Source: Enterobacter sp. Cy-643 (lineage in GTDB: Bacteria > Pseudomonadota > Gammaproteobacteria > Enterobacterales > Enterobacteriaceae). From it: a stretch of DNA of 64,000 nucleotides. Location of the stretch: the NCBI RefSeq assembly GCF_011752815.1, contig NZ_VWWV01000005.1:1-64000 (forward strand). The letters run 5' to 3'. The translations under genes and the position numbers were made by a program. The notes beneath the pieces were generated by a model. That model was not told the DNA's origin. It did no database searches and saw nothing but the letters and a program-made list of their open reading frames with translations. This document shows positions 23,432-32,985 of this stretch, one piece after another (position 1 is the stretch's first letter; each line of letters opens with the position of its first letter).

Positions 23432-24471
23432 CGCGTGCTCTTTTGATCGACGGTAACGATCACCGACAGCCCCGGACGAAGCACATCCAGTTTTGCGCCG
23501 TCACCTTCCAGGGCAATCCGCACCGGAACTCGCTGAACGATTTTGGTGAAGTTCCCCGTGGCGTTTTCCGCCGGAAGAATGCTGAACCGGGAGCCGGTCG
23601 CTGGAGAGACGCTGGCAACGTGGCCTTTAAAGGTATGGTTAGGCAGCACGTCGGCCACCACGGTCACCGGTAAACCGGCTCGCATGTGCGCCAGCTGGTT
23701 TTCCTTGAAGTTGGCATCGACCCAAAGCCCCTGGGAAGGCACCAGCGAGAGTAGCTGCGTGCCGCTGGTCACGAAGGAGCCGGTCCACGCGCGGCGGTTG
23801 CCGATCGCGCCGTCGAACGGGGCGCGAATTTCGGTATAGCTGAGATTCAGCTTCGCCATCGCCAGGTTAGCCTGCGCCTGCTCCAGCGCGGCCTGGGTTT
23901 GTTTTTCACGGGCATCAAGCACCGCGAGCTGGCGCTGAGCCACGGCTTTGTCGGCCAGGGCTTTACTTTGTTCCGCTCGCGCCCGGCGATAATCCGCCGA
24001 GGCGTTATCGCGTATCTGGGCTGAAATGGCGCTCGAGGCTTCCAGAGCGTTATAGCGGCGGTTGTCGTTGGCCGTTTTGTCCGTTGCCGCCGCCGCTGCC
24101 GCTAAGGAAGCGGCAGAACCTTCAATCGTCGCCTGCTGGAGCTGGCGTGTGGCGGCGATATCCGCCAGTGCAGCCTGCTGGGCGGCAACTTCGCCGAGAG
24201 CTTTGGCCAGCGCGGCCTGGTAGTCCCGGTCATCAATGCGGATCAGCAGGTCGCCTTTTTTCACCGTCATGTTGTCCTGCACCGCAATCTGCTGAATATA
24301 GCCGGAGACTTTGGTTGAAATAGCGCTGATATCGCCACCTATGTACGCGTCGTCGGTAGACTGAATAAAACGTCCGCTATGCCACCACCAGGCGCCATAG
24401 CCAGCGGCCGCCAGTACCGCGACACCGAGTACGGTGAGGGTAATCAATTTTTTCTTATGGGCGGCGTTCAT
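23428..24471 (-). CDS. HlyD/EmrA-type membrane fusion protein
   Basis: The 347-aa protein has one N-terminal membrane helix (LITLTVLGVAVLAAAGYGAW), then the barrel-sandwich/lipoyl motif STDDAYIGGDISAIS and VSGYIQQIAVQDNMTVKKGD, a long alanine/glutamine-rich coiled-coil hairpin (about 85-205) and the beta-barrel with YTEIRAPFDGAIGNR. It links EmrB in the inner membrane to an outer-membrane channel. The start ATG overlaps the stop of the regulator by one base (TGATG), so translation is coupled. Confidence 0.9.
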   Translation of the reverse strand: MNAAHKKKLITLTVLGVAVLAAAGYGAWWWHSGRFIQSTDDAYIGGDISAISTKVSGYIQQIAVQDNMTVKKGDLLIRIDDRDYQAALAKALGEVAAQQAALADIAATRQLQQATIEGSAASLAAAAAATDKTANDNRRYNALEASSAISAQIRDNASADYRRARAEQSKALADKAVAQRQLAVLDAREKQTQAALEQAQANLAMAKLNLSYTEIRAPFDGAIGNRRAWTGSFVTSGTQLLSLVPSQGLWVDANFKENQLAHMRAGLPVTVVADVLPNHTFKGHVASVSPATGSRFSILPAENATGNFTKIVQRVPVRIALEGDGAKLDVLRPGLSVIVTVDQKSTR

Positions 24472-25013
24472 CACTGGGGTTCTCTGTAGGGTTCTGGCTG
24501 GAATTTAAGCCCGGCATCGCCGGCGTGTTTACGCTGCAGATAGTCGTGGCGGTATTTCATCATCGGAGAAGCTGCCGGGCCCGGCACCATGGCGTATTTT
24601 CCCGACACAATCGGCTCGCCGGTTTCTTTATCGGTAAGAATGGGCTCTACCGGGCGCTGGGTTTCGCGCTCAACCAGCTGCATCTGACGCCCTTCGGGCG
24701 CGAAGTGGCGGTTGCCCCATTCCGCCAGTGCCAGAATCACCATGCGGAAATCACGCCCGCTTTGGGTGAGATGATATTCGTAGCGCGTTGGCGAGCTGCT
24801 GTAGCACACCTTCTCCAGCAAACCGTCATCAACCAGCTCTTTCAGTCGGCGTGAAAGAATATTGGGCGCCACGTTGCTGCTCTTCTGAAATTCATCGAAG
24901 CGGGTAAAACCGGCCAGGGCATCCCGCAGGATCATGATGCTCCAGCTGTCGCCGATACGGCCGAGGCTGCGGGCAATGGGGCAAGAAGCGCTGCACAAAG
25001 GTTCGTTTTTCAT
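24471..25013 (-). CDS. HxlR-family transcriptional regulator
   Basis: The 180-aa protein carries the HxlR winged helix (former DUF24): CPIARSLGRIGDSWSIMILR, FDEFQKSSNVAPNILSRRL and LVDDGLLEKVCYSSSPTRYE, with a cysteine pair at its N-terminus (CSASC) that could sense oxidants or electrophiles. It is the first gene of the pump/FabF operon and therefore almost certainly controls its own operon. A perfect inverted repeat at 25058-25082, 45 bases upstream, is the likely operator. Confidence 0.88.
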   Translation of the reverse strand: MKNEPLCSASCPIARSLGRIGDSWSIMILRDALAGFTRFDEFQKSSNVAPNILSRRLKELVDDGLLEKVCYSSSPTRYEYHLTQSGRDFRMVILALAEWGNRHFAPEGRQMQLVERETQRPVEPILTDKETGEPIVSGKYAMVPGPAASPMMKYRHDYLQRKHAGDAGLKFQPEPYREPQ

Positions 25014-25057
25014 GGATCGATCCGGTTACGGGTTAGCGTTTGGCGACAAATTGGCAC

Positions 25058-25082
25058 AGTGACTTTCAAAATGCAAGTCACT
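25058..25082. promoter_or_regulatory. HxlR operator candidate
   Basis: AGTGACTT (25058-25065) and AAGTCACT (25075-25082) form a perfect inverted repeat with a 9-bp spacer, 45 bp upstream of the HxlR start codon. Another AGTGAC half site lies near 25098. The place and symmetry fit a dimeric autorepressor. Confidence 0.6.
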
Positions 25083-25285
25083 AAGTTCAGCGCTTGCAAA
25101 AGTGACCCGGTCGTAACGTCACGGATATATTCAGAAAGGCGTCGTTCTTAAACGAAAAGTGCGGATTTAAAATCTTTTTAGTGGACTTTTGTCGAAATTA
25201 AAATCTGATTTATTTTATGGGATGGCTTTTCCATAAATCCAGGTAATAAATAATATACCCGCCCAAGTCTCGCACAGGATTACCT

Positions 25286-26449
25286 ATGCTTAAGAATGCC
25301 AGCGTTCGAAGCGTTATTGTCTATTTTTTGGCAATATCCTTTTTAGTTATAGATTTCTTAGCATTCGCTTTATCAGCCAGCGTGCTTGTTTTAGCCATGC
25401 TTAATATTGCCTGGGTTGTCTTAATATTCTCCCTGTGGACGTATATGACGATATATCTTGTACGGCCCATTAATAACGTTAAGCGAAGCATTGACGAAAT
25501 TAACGCAGGAAATTTATCGGTCCATATTCCTGAGTTTGGTAATAATTGCGCCGGACGATTAATTCCGGGCATCAATACGCTTTCCGCTGAGATTACTACC
25601 CTGGTAATGGATATTCGCAGGTCGTCCCAGTCGGCCAAAGCGCTCTCGGAAAGCCTGGCGCACCAAAGCGCCACGCTGTCGGTGAAAACCGAACAGCAGT
25701 CGGCGATGCTGATTCAAACGGCATCCAGCATGGAACAGATTTCCGCCGGGACCAAAAACAATGCTGACAGTACCCGCGAGCTGAGTGACATCACCAGCGG
25801 CGCACACCGTTCGGCCAACCACGGCAGCGACCTGATGCAGAAGCTGACCAGCAACATGACCTCAATCACCGACTGCGCCAACAAAATGACGGAGATCATT
25901 ACCATCATCGACAGCATTGCCTTCCAGACCAATATCCTGGCGCTGAACGCCGCGGTGGAAGCCGCTCGTGCCGGGGAACACGGCAAAGGCTTCGCGGTGG
26001 TGGCCGGTGAAGTCAGGAACCTGGCGCATAAAAGCTCGGAGTCGGCCAAGAACATTAAGTCGTTAATTGATATCACCAACCAAAATGTGCTGCAGGGCGC
26101 AAGCCTGGTCTCCGAAGCGGAAAAAAATATGAAGGATATTGTTTCCGGTTCAGAAAATATCGACACGCTGATGGGACATATTTTTATCTCCACCAACGAA
26201 CAGGAAAAAGGTATTCAGCAAATTACCACGGCGCTCTCCGAGCTGGAAAAAGTCACCCAGGGGAACGTGGCGGTGGTGGAAGAGCTGGCCGGATCTTCAG
26301 AAGTGTTGAATAAACAAGTGTTCGAACTGGAAAAAAGGACCAGCAGCCTGCACCTGGGGGAAAACGATGAGGCAAGCGTAATATTATCGCCTCAGCGGGC
26401 ACCGCGCAGGACGTTAAAAAAAGAAGAGGAACACTGGCAGGCGTTTTAA
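25286..26449 (+). CDS. Methyl-accepting chemotaxis protein without periplasmic domain
   Basis: The 387-aa protein has two adjacent membrane helices (about 8-28 and 32-55) with almost no loop between them, then a HAMP domain starting at [16 protein letters not shown] and the four-helix signalling domain with the hairpin tip [20 protein letters not shown]. It must sense something in the membrane or cytoplasm, or work with another receptor. The protein ends in HWQAF, which fits the pattern x-aromatic-x-x-aromatic of the CheR/CheB-tethering pentapeptide (NWETF in Tar and Tsr). A hairpin with a short T run (about 26473-26510) follows the gene. Confidence 0.88.
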   Translation: MLKNASVRSVIVYFLAISFLVIDFLAFALSASVLVLAMLNIAWVVLIFSLWTYMTIYLVRPINNVKRSIDEINAGNLSVHIPEFGNNCAGRLIPGINTLSAEITTLVMDIRRSSQSAKALSESLAHQSATLSVKTEQQSAMLIQTASSMEQISAGTKNNADSTRELSDITSGAHRSANHGSDLMQKLTSNMTSITDCANKMTEIITIIDSIAFQTNILALNAAVEAARAGEHGKGFAVVAGEVRNLAHKSSESAKNIKSLIDITNQNVLQGASLVSEAEKNMKDIVSGSENIDTLMGHIFISTNEQEKGIQQITTALSELEKVTQGNVAVVEELAGSSEVLNKQVFELEKRTSSLHLGENDEASVILSPQRAPRRTLKKEEEHWQAF

Positions 26450-26472
26450 TATTTAATTTCAGAACAAACAAT

Positions 26473-26512
26473 AAAAGGCTCCTTCGCATGAATATGCCGG
26501 AGCTTTTTATTT
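26473..26512 (+). terminator. Hairpin terminator after the first chemoreceptor gene
   Basis: AGGCTCC and GGAGCTT form a stem with a loop of about 16 bases, followed by TTTTATTTTT. Confidence 0.6.
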
Positions 26513-26718
26513 TTCAATAACTTTTTATTGTGACTTGTATCACATTAAAGCATCGCTTTGGGTCAAAATGCTGCTTTATCGACCTTTCCCCCCTGGTTTT
26601 TGCCTGCAGAAATAACCGCTACCTCCGATATCGGTTAACAACGTGGTTACAAAACACGCCACTCCCTCGCGCCAGCCGCCGGGGATCTCTCTGGGATGTG
26701 GTTTTCTAAGGAACAAGA

Positions 26719-28269
26719 ATGAAACTAACTAATATGCGCGTAGGCGTCAGGCTGAGCGGCGGTTTTTTCCTGCTGTTGTTTTTGATGATTCTGATGGGTA
26801 TCGGCGCCAGCCTGTTCAGTCGGCACAATGTTCACGCCGTCGATGAGATGATTAACCAGCATTTGCTGAAGGAAAGGCTGGTCGAGGAATGGCTGGCGCA
26901 GGTCGACAAGAGCAGCGGGAACGCTATCGCGGCAATGGGGACTGAAAATGTGCTGTTGCGTAAAAAACTGCTCGCCAGTATTGCTCAGAATTCGGCGATA
27001 ACAACCCGGGTTCAGGCGCAGCTCACGTCTCTGATCGCACTGGAAACCGGTAAGCATCTACTGGCGAATCTTGTGCCCGTGCGAGAAAAGTACCTGCAGG
27101 TTCGTTCCGAGGGGTTAGCCCGGACTGAGCGGAATGAACTTGAGGGCATGGATACCTATATCTCGGAACGTTTTATCCCGGTAAGCGAAGAATACCGGCA
27201 GGCGCTGCAGGCCCTGCTGGATTTCCAGAAGCAGCTTATCGACCACACGCATGCCAGTATTCAGAAAAACTCTCGTAATAATGAGCTGCTCATGTTGCTA
27301 CTCGTGGCGCTGGGTGTGGCGCTGGGGGCGGCAACGGCCTGGTACATAACCCGCAGTATAACGCACCCGCTGCAGCAGGCGGTTAACGTTGCAGCCAGAG
27401 TGGCGCAGGGCGATCTCACCGCCAAAGTGCATGTGCATGCGAAGGATGAGCTGGGGCAACTCATGCATTCATTGAAGGAAATGATTACTTCGCTTGGGGG
27501 GACGGTGAGGAACGTCAGCGCCGGTGCGGAAAGTATCGCTCTGGCAGCGGATGAAATTGATGCCGGGAACCAGGATCTCGCCTCACGAACAGAGGAACAG
27601 GCGGCGAGCGTCGAACAAACTGCCGCGACCTTAGAGCAGCTAACGTCGACGATCAAGAGCACCGCCAGTCATGCCCATCGGGTGAATGCGTTGTTTAACG
27701 AGTCCGGAGAAATGGTCAAGGCTAACAGCGAACGTATGCATGTCGTCGCCGATGCAATGGGCGAAATCCATGCTGATGCAGGCCGGATGACCGATATCAT
27801 CACGGCCATTGAAGGGATTGCTTTCCAGACGAATATCCTGGCATTAAATGCCGCCGTTGAGGCTGCCAGAGCCGGAGAGCAGGGACGCGGTTTTGCCGTG
27901 GTGGCCGGGGAAGTGAGAACGCTGGCCCAGAGAAGTTCGGCTTCCGCGAAAGAGATTCGTGACATCATTAGCGCGTCCGTGAACAAAATCACCGATGGCC
28001 GTAAGCTGGTCACAGAAGCGGATGAGGGGATGCAGGACATTGTTGAAAACGTTGCCCGCGTGCAGCAACTGGTGGATGAAATTGCCAGAGCGAGTCATGA
28101 GCAAAGCGACGGCATCGCGCAAATTAATGCTGCAATGGGGCAGATTGATACCACCACTCAGCAAAACGCTTCCCTGGTTGAGCAGTCCTCCGCGGCCAGC
28201 GGTTCTCTGAAGGAGCAGTCCGGCTTGTTGCTCAACAGTATTCGTGCCTTCACCCTACATCAGGCGTAG
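26719..28269 (+). CDS. Methyl-accepting chemotaxis protein, Tar/Tsr-like
   Basis: The 516-aa chemoreceptor has the standard layout: membrane helix about 10-32, a periplasmic four-helix bundle (about 33-190), second membrane helix ([20 protein letters not shown]), HAMP ([20 protein letters not shown]) and the signalling domain with [20 protein letters not shown] and [17 protein letters not shown]. The C-terminus ([10 protein letters not shown]) lacks the tethering pentapeptide. It detects an unknown attractant or repellent and signals through CheW/CheA. It is in tandem with the loop-less receptor 270 bp upstream, which does carry a pentapeptide-like end. Confidence 0.9.
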   Translation: MKLTNMRVGVRLSGGFFLLLFLMILMGIGASLFSRHNVHAVDEMINQHLLKERLVEEWLAQVDKSSGNAIAAMGTENVLLRKKLLASIAQNSAITTRVQAQLTSLIALETGKHLLANLVPVREKYLQVRSEGLARTERNELEGMDTYISERFIPVSEEYRQALQALLDFQKQLIDHTHASIQKNSRNNELLMLLLVALGVALGAATAWYITRSITHPLQQAVNVAARVAQGDLTAKVHVHAKDELGQLMHSLKEMITSLGGTVRNVSAGAESIALAADEIDAGNQDLASRTEEQAASVEQTAATLEQLTSTIKSTASHAHRVNALFNESGEMVKANSERMHVVADAMGEIHADAGRMTDIITAIEGIAFQTNILALNAAVEAARAGEQGRGFAVVAGEVRTLAQRSSASAKEIRDIISASVNKITDGRKLVTEADEGMQDIVENVARVQQLVDEIARASHEQSDGIAQINAAMGQIDTTTQQNASLVEQSSAASGSLKEQSGLLLNSIRAFTLHQA

Positions 28270-28304
28270 TTCATCAGAGGCAGCTATCCTGCCTCCTTTT
28301 TTCG

Positions 28305-28916
28305 CTATTTCAACTGCTCGTAAATCAGCAGCAGCGCAATGATTACCATGAGGACACCCGAAAGCATACTCACCCTGCGGGCGGCCTGTGGGCGGGTGCT
28401 TAACAGCGCTCTTGAACCGTAACCGATCAAGAGATAAATCAGGGTACAGGTCACCAGGTGCATCGCACCCAGAGCGGACATCTGCTGCGCCACTGACCAC
28501 TTCCCCTGTGGATCGGTAAACTGCGGTAAAAGGGCCAGAAAAAGCAGAAACACTTTTGGATTCAGGCCGCTGATACACATCCCTTTGATGGCCCACTGTT
28601 GCCAGTTGCCGTTGTTCTGAGCGGCGGCGTTCAGCCCGGGAGGGCTGCGCAAAATCGTGAGGCCAAGCCAGAGCAAATAGAGCGCACCCAGCAGCGTGAG
28701 GACGGATAAAGCGAGCGGATGCCCGGCGAGCAGAACCCCCACGCCGGCAACAACAATGATTGTCGCGATAGCATGGCCCGACATCAGTCCGGCCACGGCG
28801 GGAATAATTCTGCGGCCATTGATTCCGGCGCTGATGGTGTAAGCCCAGTCAGCCCCAGGGGTGATGATGAGCAGGAACGAAACCAGCCAGAATCCTGCGG
28901 CAAGGCTCATCGCCAT
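28305..28916 (-). CDS. LysE/RhtB-family amino acid exporter
   Basis: The 203-aa protein has six hydrophobic segments and the family signatures LLIITPGADWAYTISAG and SGLNPKVFLLFLALLPQF. These carriers export amino acids or analogues. It is divergent from the Lrp/AsnC-type gene at 29025 (108 bp between start codons), a pairing seen for amino-acid exporters controlled by their own Lrp-type sensor. Confidence 0.88.
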   Translation of the reverse strand: MAMSLAAGFWLVSFLLIITPGADWAYTISAGINGRRIIPAVAGLMSGHAIATIIVVAGVGVLLAGHPLALSVLTLLGALYLLWLGLTILRSPPGLNAAAQNNGNWQQWAIKGMCISGLNPKVFLLFLALLPQFTDPQGKWSVAQQMSALGAMHLVTCTLIYLLIGYGSRALLSTRPQAARRVSMLSGVLMVIIALLLIYEQLK

Positions 28917-29024
28917 GATGGTATTTCTCTCTTGGATAACGGGAAAGAAAGAATACGGTTAATCCCCGGCAATGGGCTTTCAATGTTATGCTCAAAACTC
29001 TGGTTAAAAGAGAGAATATTCCAA

Positions 29025-29489
29025 ATGGATAGCGTAGACAGAAAAATTCTTGCTGAACTCCAGGCCGATGGGCGTCTGTCCATTACCGAGCTGGCTGAGC
29101 GGGTTAACCTCAGCCTCTCGCCGTGCCATCGTCGGCTCAGAGCGCTGGAGCAAGAGGGGGTCATTACGGGCTATCGGGCTAACCTCGACCCGGGCAAGAT
29201 GGGCTTTAATTTTGTGGCTCTGGTCTTTGCGACGCTCAAAGAAGGGGACAGAAAGGCCGTCAGCGCGTTTGAAGAAGCCGTGGAAGATATCCCGCAAATT
29301 GTGCTGGCGCAGAGACTGTTTGGCGACCCGGACTATCTGATGCAGGTCGTCACCCGGGATCTGCCTTCGTTCCAGGCGCTGTATGACAGAAAACTATCGG
29401 CCATGCCTGGCGTGCAGCATCTCCGCTCGACGTTGGTGATGAAGACCGTGGTACAGGACAGGCCCTTTCCGCTGGAGAAGTTAAAATAG
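29025..29489 (+). CDS. Lrp/AsnC-family regulator
   Basis: The 154-aa protein has the Lrp layout: N-terminal helix-turn-helix (DRKILAELQADGRLSITELA, ERVNLSLSPCHRRLRALEQ) and a C-terminal RAM domain (FNFVALVFATLKEGD, GDPDYLMQVVTRDL). ATG 29025 begins at the family-typical position MDSVDRKIL; the longer open frame upstream is not coding. It probably senses an amino acid and controls the divergent exporter. Confidence 0.9.
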   Translation: MDSVDRKILAELQADGRLSITELAERVNLSLSPCHRRLRALEQEGVITGYRANLDPGKMGFNFVALVFATLKEGDRKAVSAFEEAVEDIPQIVLAQRLFGDPDYLMQVVTRDLPSFQALYDRKLSAMPGVQHLRSTLVMKTVVQDRPFPLEKLK

Positions 29490-29536
29490 GCCTGCATGTT
29501 ACGATGTGATTTTTCCGCCATCGCTCTCTGGCTGCT

Positions 29537-30733
29537 TTATGGGCTTATCGGTTGTATTTCACTTTTGCCGCGGGTGCTGAATAACACCAGCGGCACGGCA
29601 ATGGCGTATACCACAATCACCGACAGCCAGATAGCGCCGGGCCAGGAATCCTGCACCACAAAATAGAAACTTGAGAAGCCCAGTGGGGCAATGATAGAGG
29701 CGAGGCTGATCGCCGAGGCCAAAATACCCTGCAGCTGGCCCTGGCTCGCTTCATCTACCCTGCGGGTGGCCAGCGCCTGCAGGGCCGGGGTGCCCACGCC
29801 GCCCAGCCCGAACAGCGGCATAATCAGAAACACCTGCCAGCCTGCCTGCACAAAGGCCAGCATCGTCAGCGCAATACACGAACTAAAAATGCCAAACAGT
29901 ACCGCGCCGCGTTCCCCCAGCCAGCGCGTTATTGGGCCGGGAAGCAGCGCCTGTGTGAGCGTCTGGCAGATACCGTAGGCCCCCAGAGAAAGCCCAATCC
30001 ACAGCCCGTTCCAGCCGAAAGTATCGGTCCCCCAAAGCGCCCAGCAGGTGCCATACACTTCGCCGGTTGCGCTCAAAATGAAGAAAACCATCGCGATAGG
30101 AATAAGCCCTTTCAGGGTGAAAATGCGGCGCAGAGGCTGCAGGGGATTAAGCGTGGCAAAACTGAACCGCTGGCGGGCGGGGTTGCGTGATTCCGGCAGC
30201 ATACACAGCGCCATCAGCAGGTTAACGGTGTTTAGCCCGGCAGCCGCAATAAACGGCAGCCGCACCCAGGCATCACCCAGCAGGCCGCCCAGCACCGGGC
30301 CGATGATAAATCCGGCGCCAAACATGGCGTTAAACAGTCCGAAGCGACGGGCGCGTTTATCCGCCGGGGTGACGTCGGTGATGTAAGCCATCGCCACCGA
30401 GACGTTTGCGCTGGTCAGCCCGGCAATGGCGCGGCCCAGCAGCAGCATCCACAGGTGCGGCGCGAAGGCCATGATCAAGTAATTCACGGCGGCTCCGACA
30501 AGGGAAACGAGCAGCACGGGGCGGCGGCCATAGTTGTCGCTCAGCGCCCCCAGCAGCGGGGCGAAAACAAACTGCATCAGGGCATACAGCGCGGTCATGA
30601 TGCCGATCCAGTGGGCGATATCCGGCGTGTGCGTCACCTCTTCCAGCAGGCGTGGCAGAATCGGAAAGATAAGGCCGATGCCGACGGCATCCAGGCAAAT
30701 GGTGGAGAAAATGACAACCAGCGCTTTGTTCAT
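29537..30733 (-). CDS. TetA-like MFS efflux protein
   Basis: The 398-aa protein resembles the 12-helix tetracycline exporters: NKALVVIFSTICLDAVGIGL in helix 1, motif A GALSDNYGRRPVLLVSL and the antiporter motif GPVLGGLLGD. The start at 30733 matches the family start; a longer frame upstream runs through the intergenic region. It is divergent from a TetR-type repressor (65 bp), the tetA/tetR arrangement, but the repressor does not look like class A-E TetR, so the substrate need not be tetracycline. Confidence 0.87.
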   Translation of the reverse strand: MNKALVVIFSTICLDAVGIGLIFPILPRLLEEVTHTPDIAHWIGIMTALYALMQFVFAPLLGALSDNYGRRPVLLVSLVGAAVNYLIMAFAPHLWMLLLGRAIAGLTSANVSVAMAYITDVTPADKRARRFGLFNAMFGAGFIIGPVLGGLLGDAWVRLPFIAAAGLNTVNLLMALCMLPESRNPARQRFSFATLNPLQPLRRIFTLKGLIPIAMVFFILSATGEVYGTCWALWGTDTFGWNGLWIGLSLGAYGICQTLTQALLPGPITRWLGERGAVLFGIFSSCIALTMLAFVQAGWQVFLIMPLFGLGGVGTPALQALATRRVDEASQGQLQGILASAISLASIIAPLGFSSFYFVVQDSWPGAIWLSVIVVYAIAVPLVLFSTRGKSEIQPISP

Positions 30734-30798
30734 GTTTACCTGTATCAAGTACCAATATATACTCAGTACATAATTATCCATTCCGCAGGATCCTGTCA

Positions 30799-31437
30799 AT
30801 GTCCGTCGATCGCCGAACGCTTAATCGTCTCGCCACCCGTCAGAAAATATCTAACGTCGCCACCCGTCTTTTTCTGGAGAAGGGCTTTGAGCAAGTGACA
30901 ATTGATGAAATCGCCGCGGCGGCAGAGGTGGGGAGAATGACGGTGTTCAACCACTTTCCGCGCAAAGAGGAGATGTTCTTCGACCGCGAAGCAGAGGGGC
31001 TGGAGATGCTGCGCCGTGCGCTGAGTCAGCGGGATAAAAACACGGGGCCGCTGGAAGCGCTGCGTCGCTTTGCTCACCATCTGGTGGAGCAGAATAGCCC
31101 GGTGGTGGCTTTCTCCGTGGCGGGGCAGGGGTTTGTCTCGACGATTGAGCACAGCCCGGCACTGAAAGCGAGAGCCAGAGAGATACGGGATGAATTTGCC
31201 CAGGCGCTGGCGCATGAGCTGGCCGCCGGGGCCGGCCTTGAAAAAAGCGACCCACACACTCAACTGGCGGCGGGCCTGGTGCTGGCCACGTGGAGCGCGG
31301 CGCTGATTCAGGCTCATCGAACTTTTAGCCAGACGCTGAGCAATGCCGCCGCCGCCGCCGTGTTTCTTGACCTGATCGACAGGGGAACCGCGGGCGTTAT
31401 CGCGGCAATGAACGGGACAGTTTACGGCGAAAAATAA
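30799..31437 (+). CDS. TetR-family repressor
   Basis: The 212-aa protein has the TetR N-terminal DNA-binding domain (ISNVATRLFLEKGFEQVTID, EIAAAAEVGRMTVFNHFPRK) and a helical ligand-binding part. Length and position opposite the TetA-like gene indicate repression of that exporter, relieved by its substrate. No clean operator palindrome could be assigned in the 65-bp gap. Confidence 0.88.
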   Translation: MSVDRRTLNRLATRQKISNVATRLFLEKGFEQVTIDEIAAAAEVGRMTVFNHFPRKEEMFFDREAEGLEMLRRALSQRDKNTGPLEALRRFAHHLVEQNSPVVAFSVAGQGFVSTIEHSPALKARAREIRDEFAQALAHELAAGAGLEKSDPHTQLAAGLVLATWSAALIQAHRTFSQTLSNAAAAAVFLDLIDRGTAGVIAAMNGTVYGEK

Positions 31438-31501
31438 CGGCATCAGGGCATTGTCGGCTGAGCTGAATTTCAGTAGATTTATCGTTTTCGGAGTTAGAAA
31501 A

Positions 31502-32122
31502 ATGTCCGTCACCGATGCGCTTCTTGCTTTCACGCTAGCTGCCACTCTGCTCACGCTTACCCCTGGTCTCGATACCGCGCTTATCCTGCGAACCGCCGCT
31601 GCTGAAGGGGGCAAAAAAGCCTTTCATGCCGCGCTGGGCATCGACGTAGGCTGTTTTGTCTGGGGGGCACTGGTTGCCTTCGGGCTCGGTGCTCTACTGG
31701 CTGTGTCTGAATTTGCCTACACTTTGCTGAAGTGGTGCGGCGCCGCGTATTTATGCTGGCTGGGTATTCAGCTGCTGTTGCGTCCTCGCCAGAGTTATAG
31801 CCTCGCTTCCGCGGAATCAACCCGGGCCAATAATTGGTTTTTACGCGGCATGTTAGGTAACGTGCTTAACCCGAAAATGGGCGTGTTCTACGTCTCTTTC
31901 CTGCCGCAGTTTATCCCCTCCGGCCACTCCCCGATCCTCTGGACTTTCCTGCTGGTTTCTATTCATGTGGTGCTCGGTACGCTTTGGTCCCTGACGCTGA
32001 TTCTTGCCACGCGCTACGCTTCCGGCGTGCTCCGAAAGCCTGGGGTCGTAAAGTGGATGGATCGCCTTACCGGCTGCGTGTTCCTGCTTTTTGCCGCCAG
32101 GCTGGCCGTCAGCCGACGTTAA
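31502..32122 (+). CDS. LysE-family exporter
   Basis: The 206-aa protein starts at ATG 31502 behind GGAG. It has the LysE/RhtB patterns TLTPGLDTALILRTAAAEGG and GNVLNPKMGVFYVSFLPQF with six hydrophobic segments. It exports an amino acid or related metabolite. Its last four bases overlap the end of the convergent AraC gene. No dedicated regulator is obvious. Confidence 0.88.
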   Translation: MSVTDALLAFTLAATLLTLTPGLDTALILRTAAAEGGKKAFHAALGIDVGCFVWGALVAFGLGALLAVSEFAYTLLKWCGAAYLCWLGIQLLLRPRQSYSLASAESTRANNWFLRGMLGNVLNPKMGVFYVSFLPQFIPSGHSPILWTFLLVSIHVVLGTLWSLTLILATRYASGVLRKPGVVKWMDRLTGCVFLLFAARLAVSRR

Positions 32123-32892
32123 GCCTGTTTTGCCGTCAGCGCGCCCGGCGTGTGTCCGGTCATGCTGCGGTAAAAATAGATAAAGGCGCTGTCGCTTGAA
32201 AAACCGAGTTCACCGGCAATCACGGTGAGGCGTGCGTGGCTGGCCAGCATTTCAACCGCTTTCATCAGGCGCCACTGCTGCCGCCATTGCTGGTAGGAAA
32301 GACCCGTTTCCCGGCGGAAGATACGGCCAATGGTGCGCTCGCTTGCGCCGGCTACGGCGGCCAGTTCGTGAAGCAGCGGCGGCAGCGTGTCGCCGGTCAG
32401 GTGGCGTAATCGTTTATCCTGCGGGAAGCGAAGCGTCATCGGTTCTTCCCTTGCGGCCTGTAGCTCGGCGACGCACAGGCCGGCCATGTGCATCGCCGCA
32501 CCCTGCTCCCAGCTTGTTTCCCAGGGGCTGGCCGAGATCCTTTCCAGCAGCTCGCGGAGCAACGGCGTGACGTTCAGCACCTGCGCGTCGGCGGGCAGCG
32601 TAGGGTAGCGTACCGGGTCGAACCAGATTGAACGGTAGGCCACGCTATTTTTCATTTCGGCCCGATGGCTTACGCCGCCGGGGAGCCAGGCGACTTTGCC
32701 CGGCGGCAGCAAAGACAGCATCCGGCCCTGATGCAGCGTCAACTTCACGCAGCCCTCCCGGGTAAACAGCAGTTGCCCCATTCGGTGCAGATGCAGCCCG
32801 GAGTCATGATCCCCCAGTTCGGCCTGCACGCCAATCACGCTGTTATTCAGCATATCGGGGTTAAATTCTGCGTCGGCACTTAGCCAGCCCAT
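32119..32892 (-). CDS. AraC-family regulator, NimR-like
   Basis: The 257-aa protein has a cupin-type N-terminal sensor domain (LHLHRMGQLLFTREG, VAWLPGGVSHRAEM) and a C-terminal AraC domain with LAAVAGASERTIGRIFRRET and AGELGFSSDSAFIYFYRSMT. This layout matches E. coli NimR (YeaM), a regulator that controls its divergent exporter. Here the divergent gene 93 bp away is a Bcr/CflA-type exporter, the likely target. Confidence 0.87.
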   Translation of the reverse strand: MGWLSADAEFNPDMLNNSVIGVQAELGDHDSGLHLHRMGQLLFTREGCVKLTLHQGRMLSLLPPGKVAWLPGGVSHRAEMKNSVAYRSIWFDPVRYPTLPADAQVLNVTPLLRELLERISASPWETSWEQGAAMHMAGLCVAELQAAREEPMTLRFPQDKRLRHLTGDTLPPLLHELAAVAGASERTIGRIFRRETGLSYQQWRQQWRLMKAVEMLASHARLTVIAGELGFSSDSAFIYFYRSMTGHTPGALTAKQA

Positions 32893-32985
32893 AATGTCTG
32901 ATTTCCGATATTAAATGACCTGATGTTTATAATGATTCATCTGACGTTCTCCTACAATAGCGCCTCTTTTTGAGGAGGATGTATT

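Noticed and set aside
26640..26718. Sigma28 (FliA) promoter for the second chemoreceptor
   Set aside because: A CCGATATC-like -10 is present, but no TAAAGTTT-like -35 lies at the right distance.
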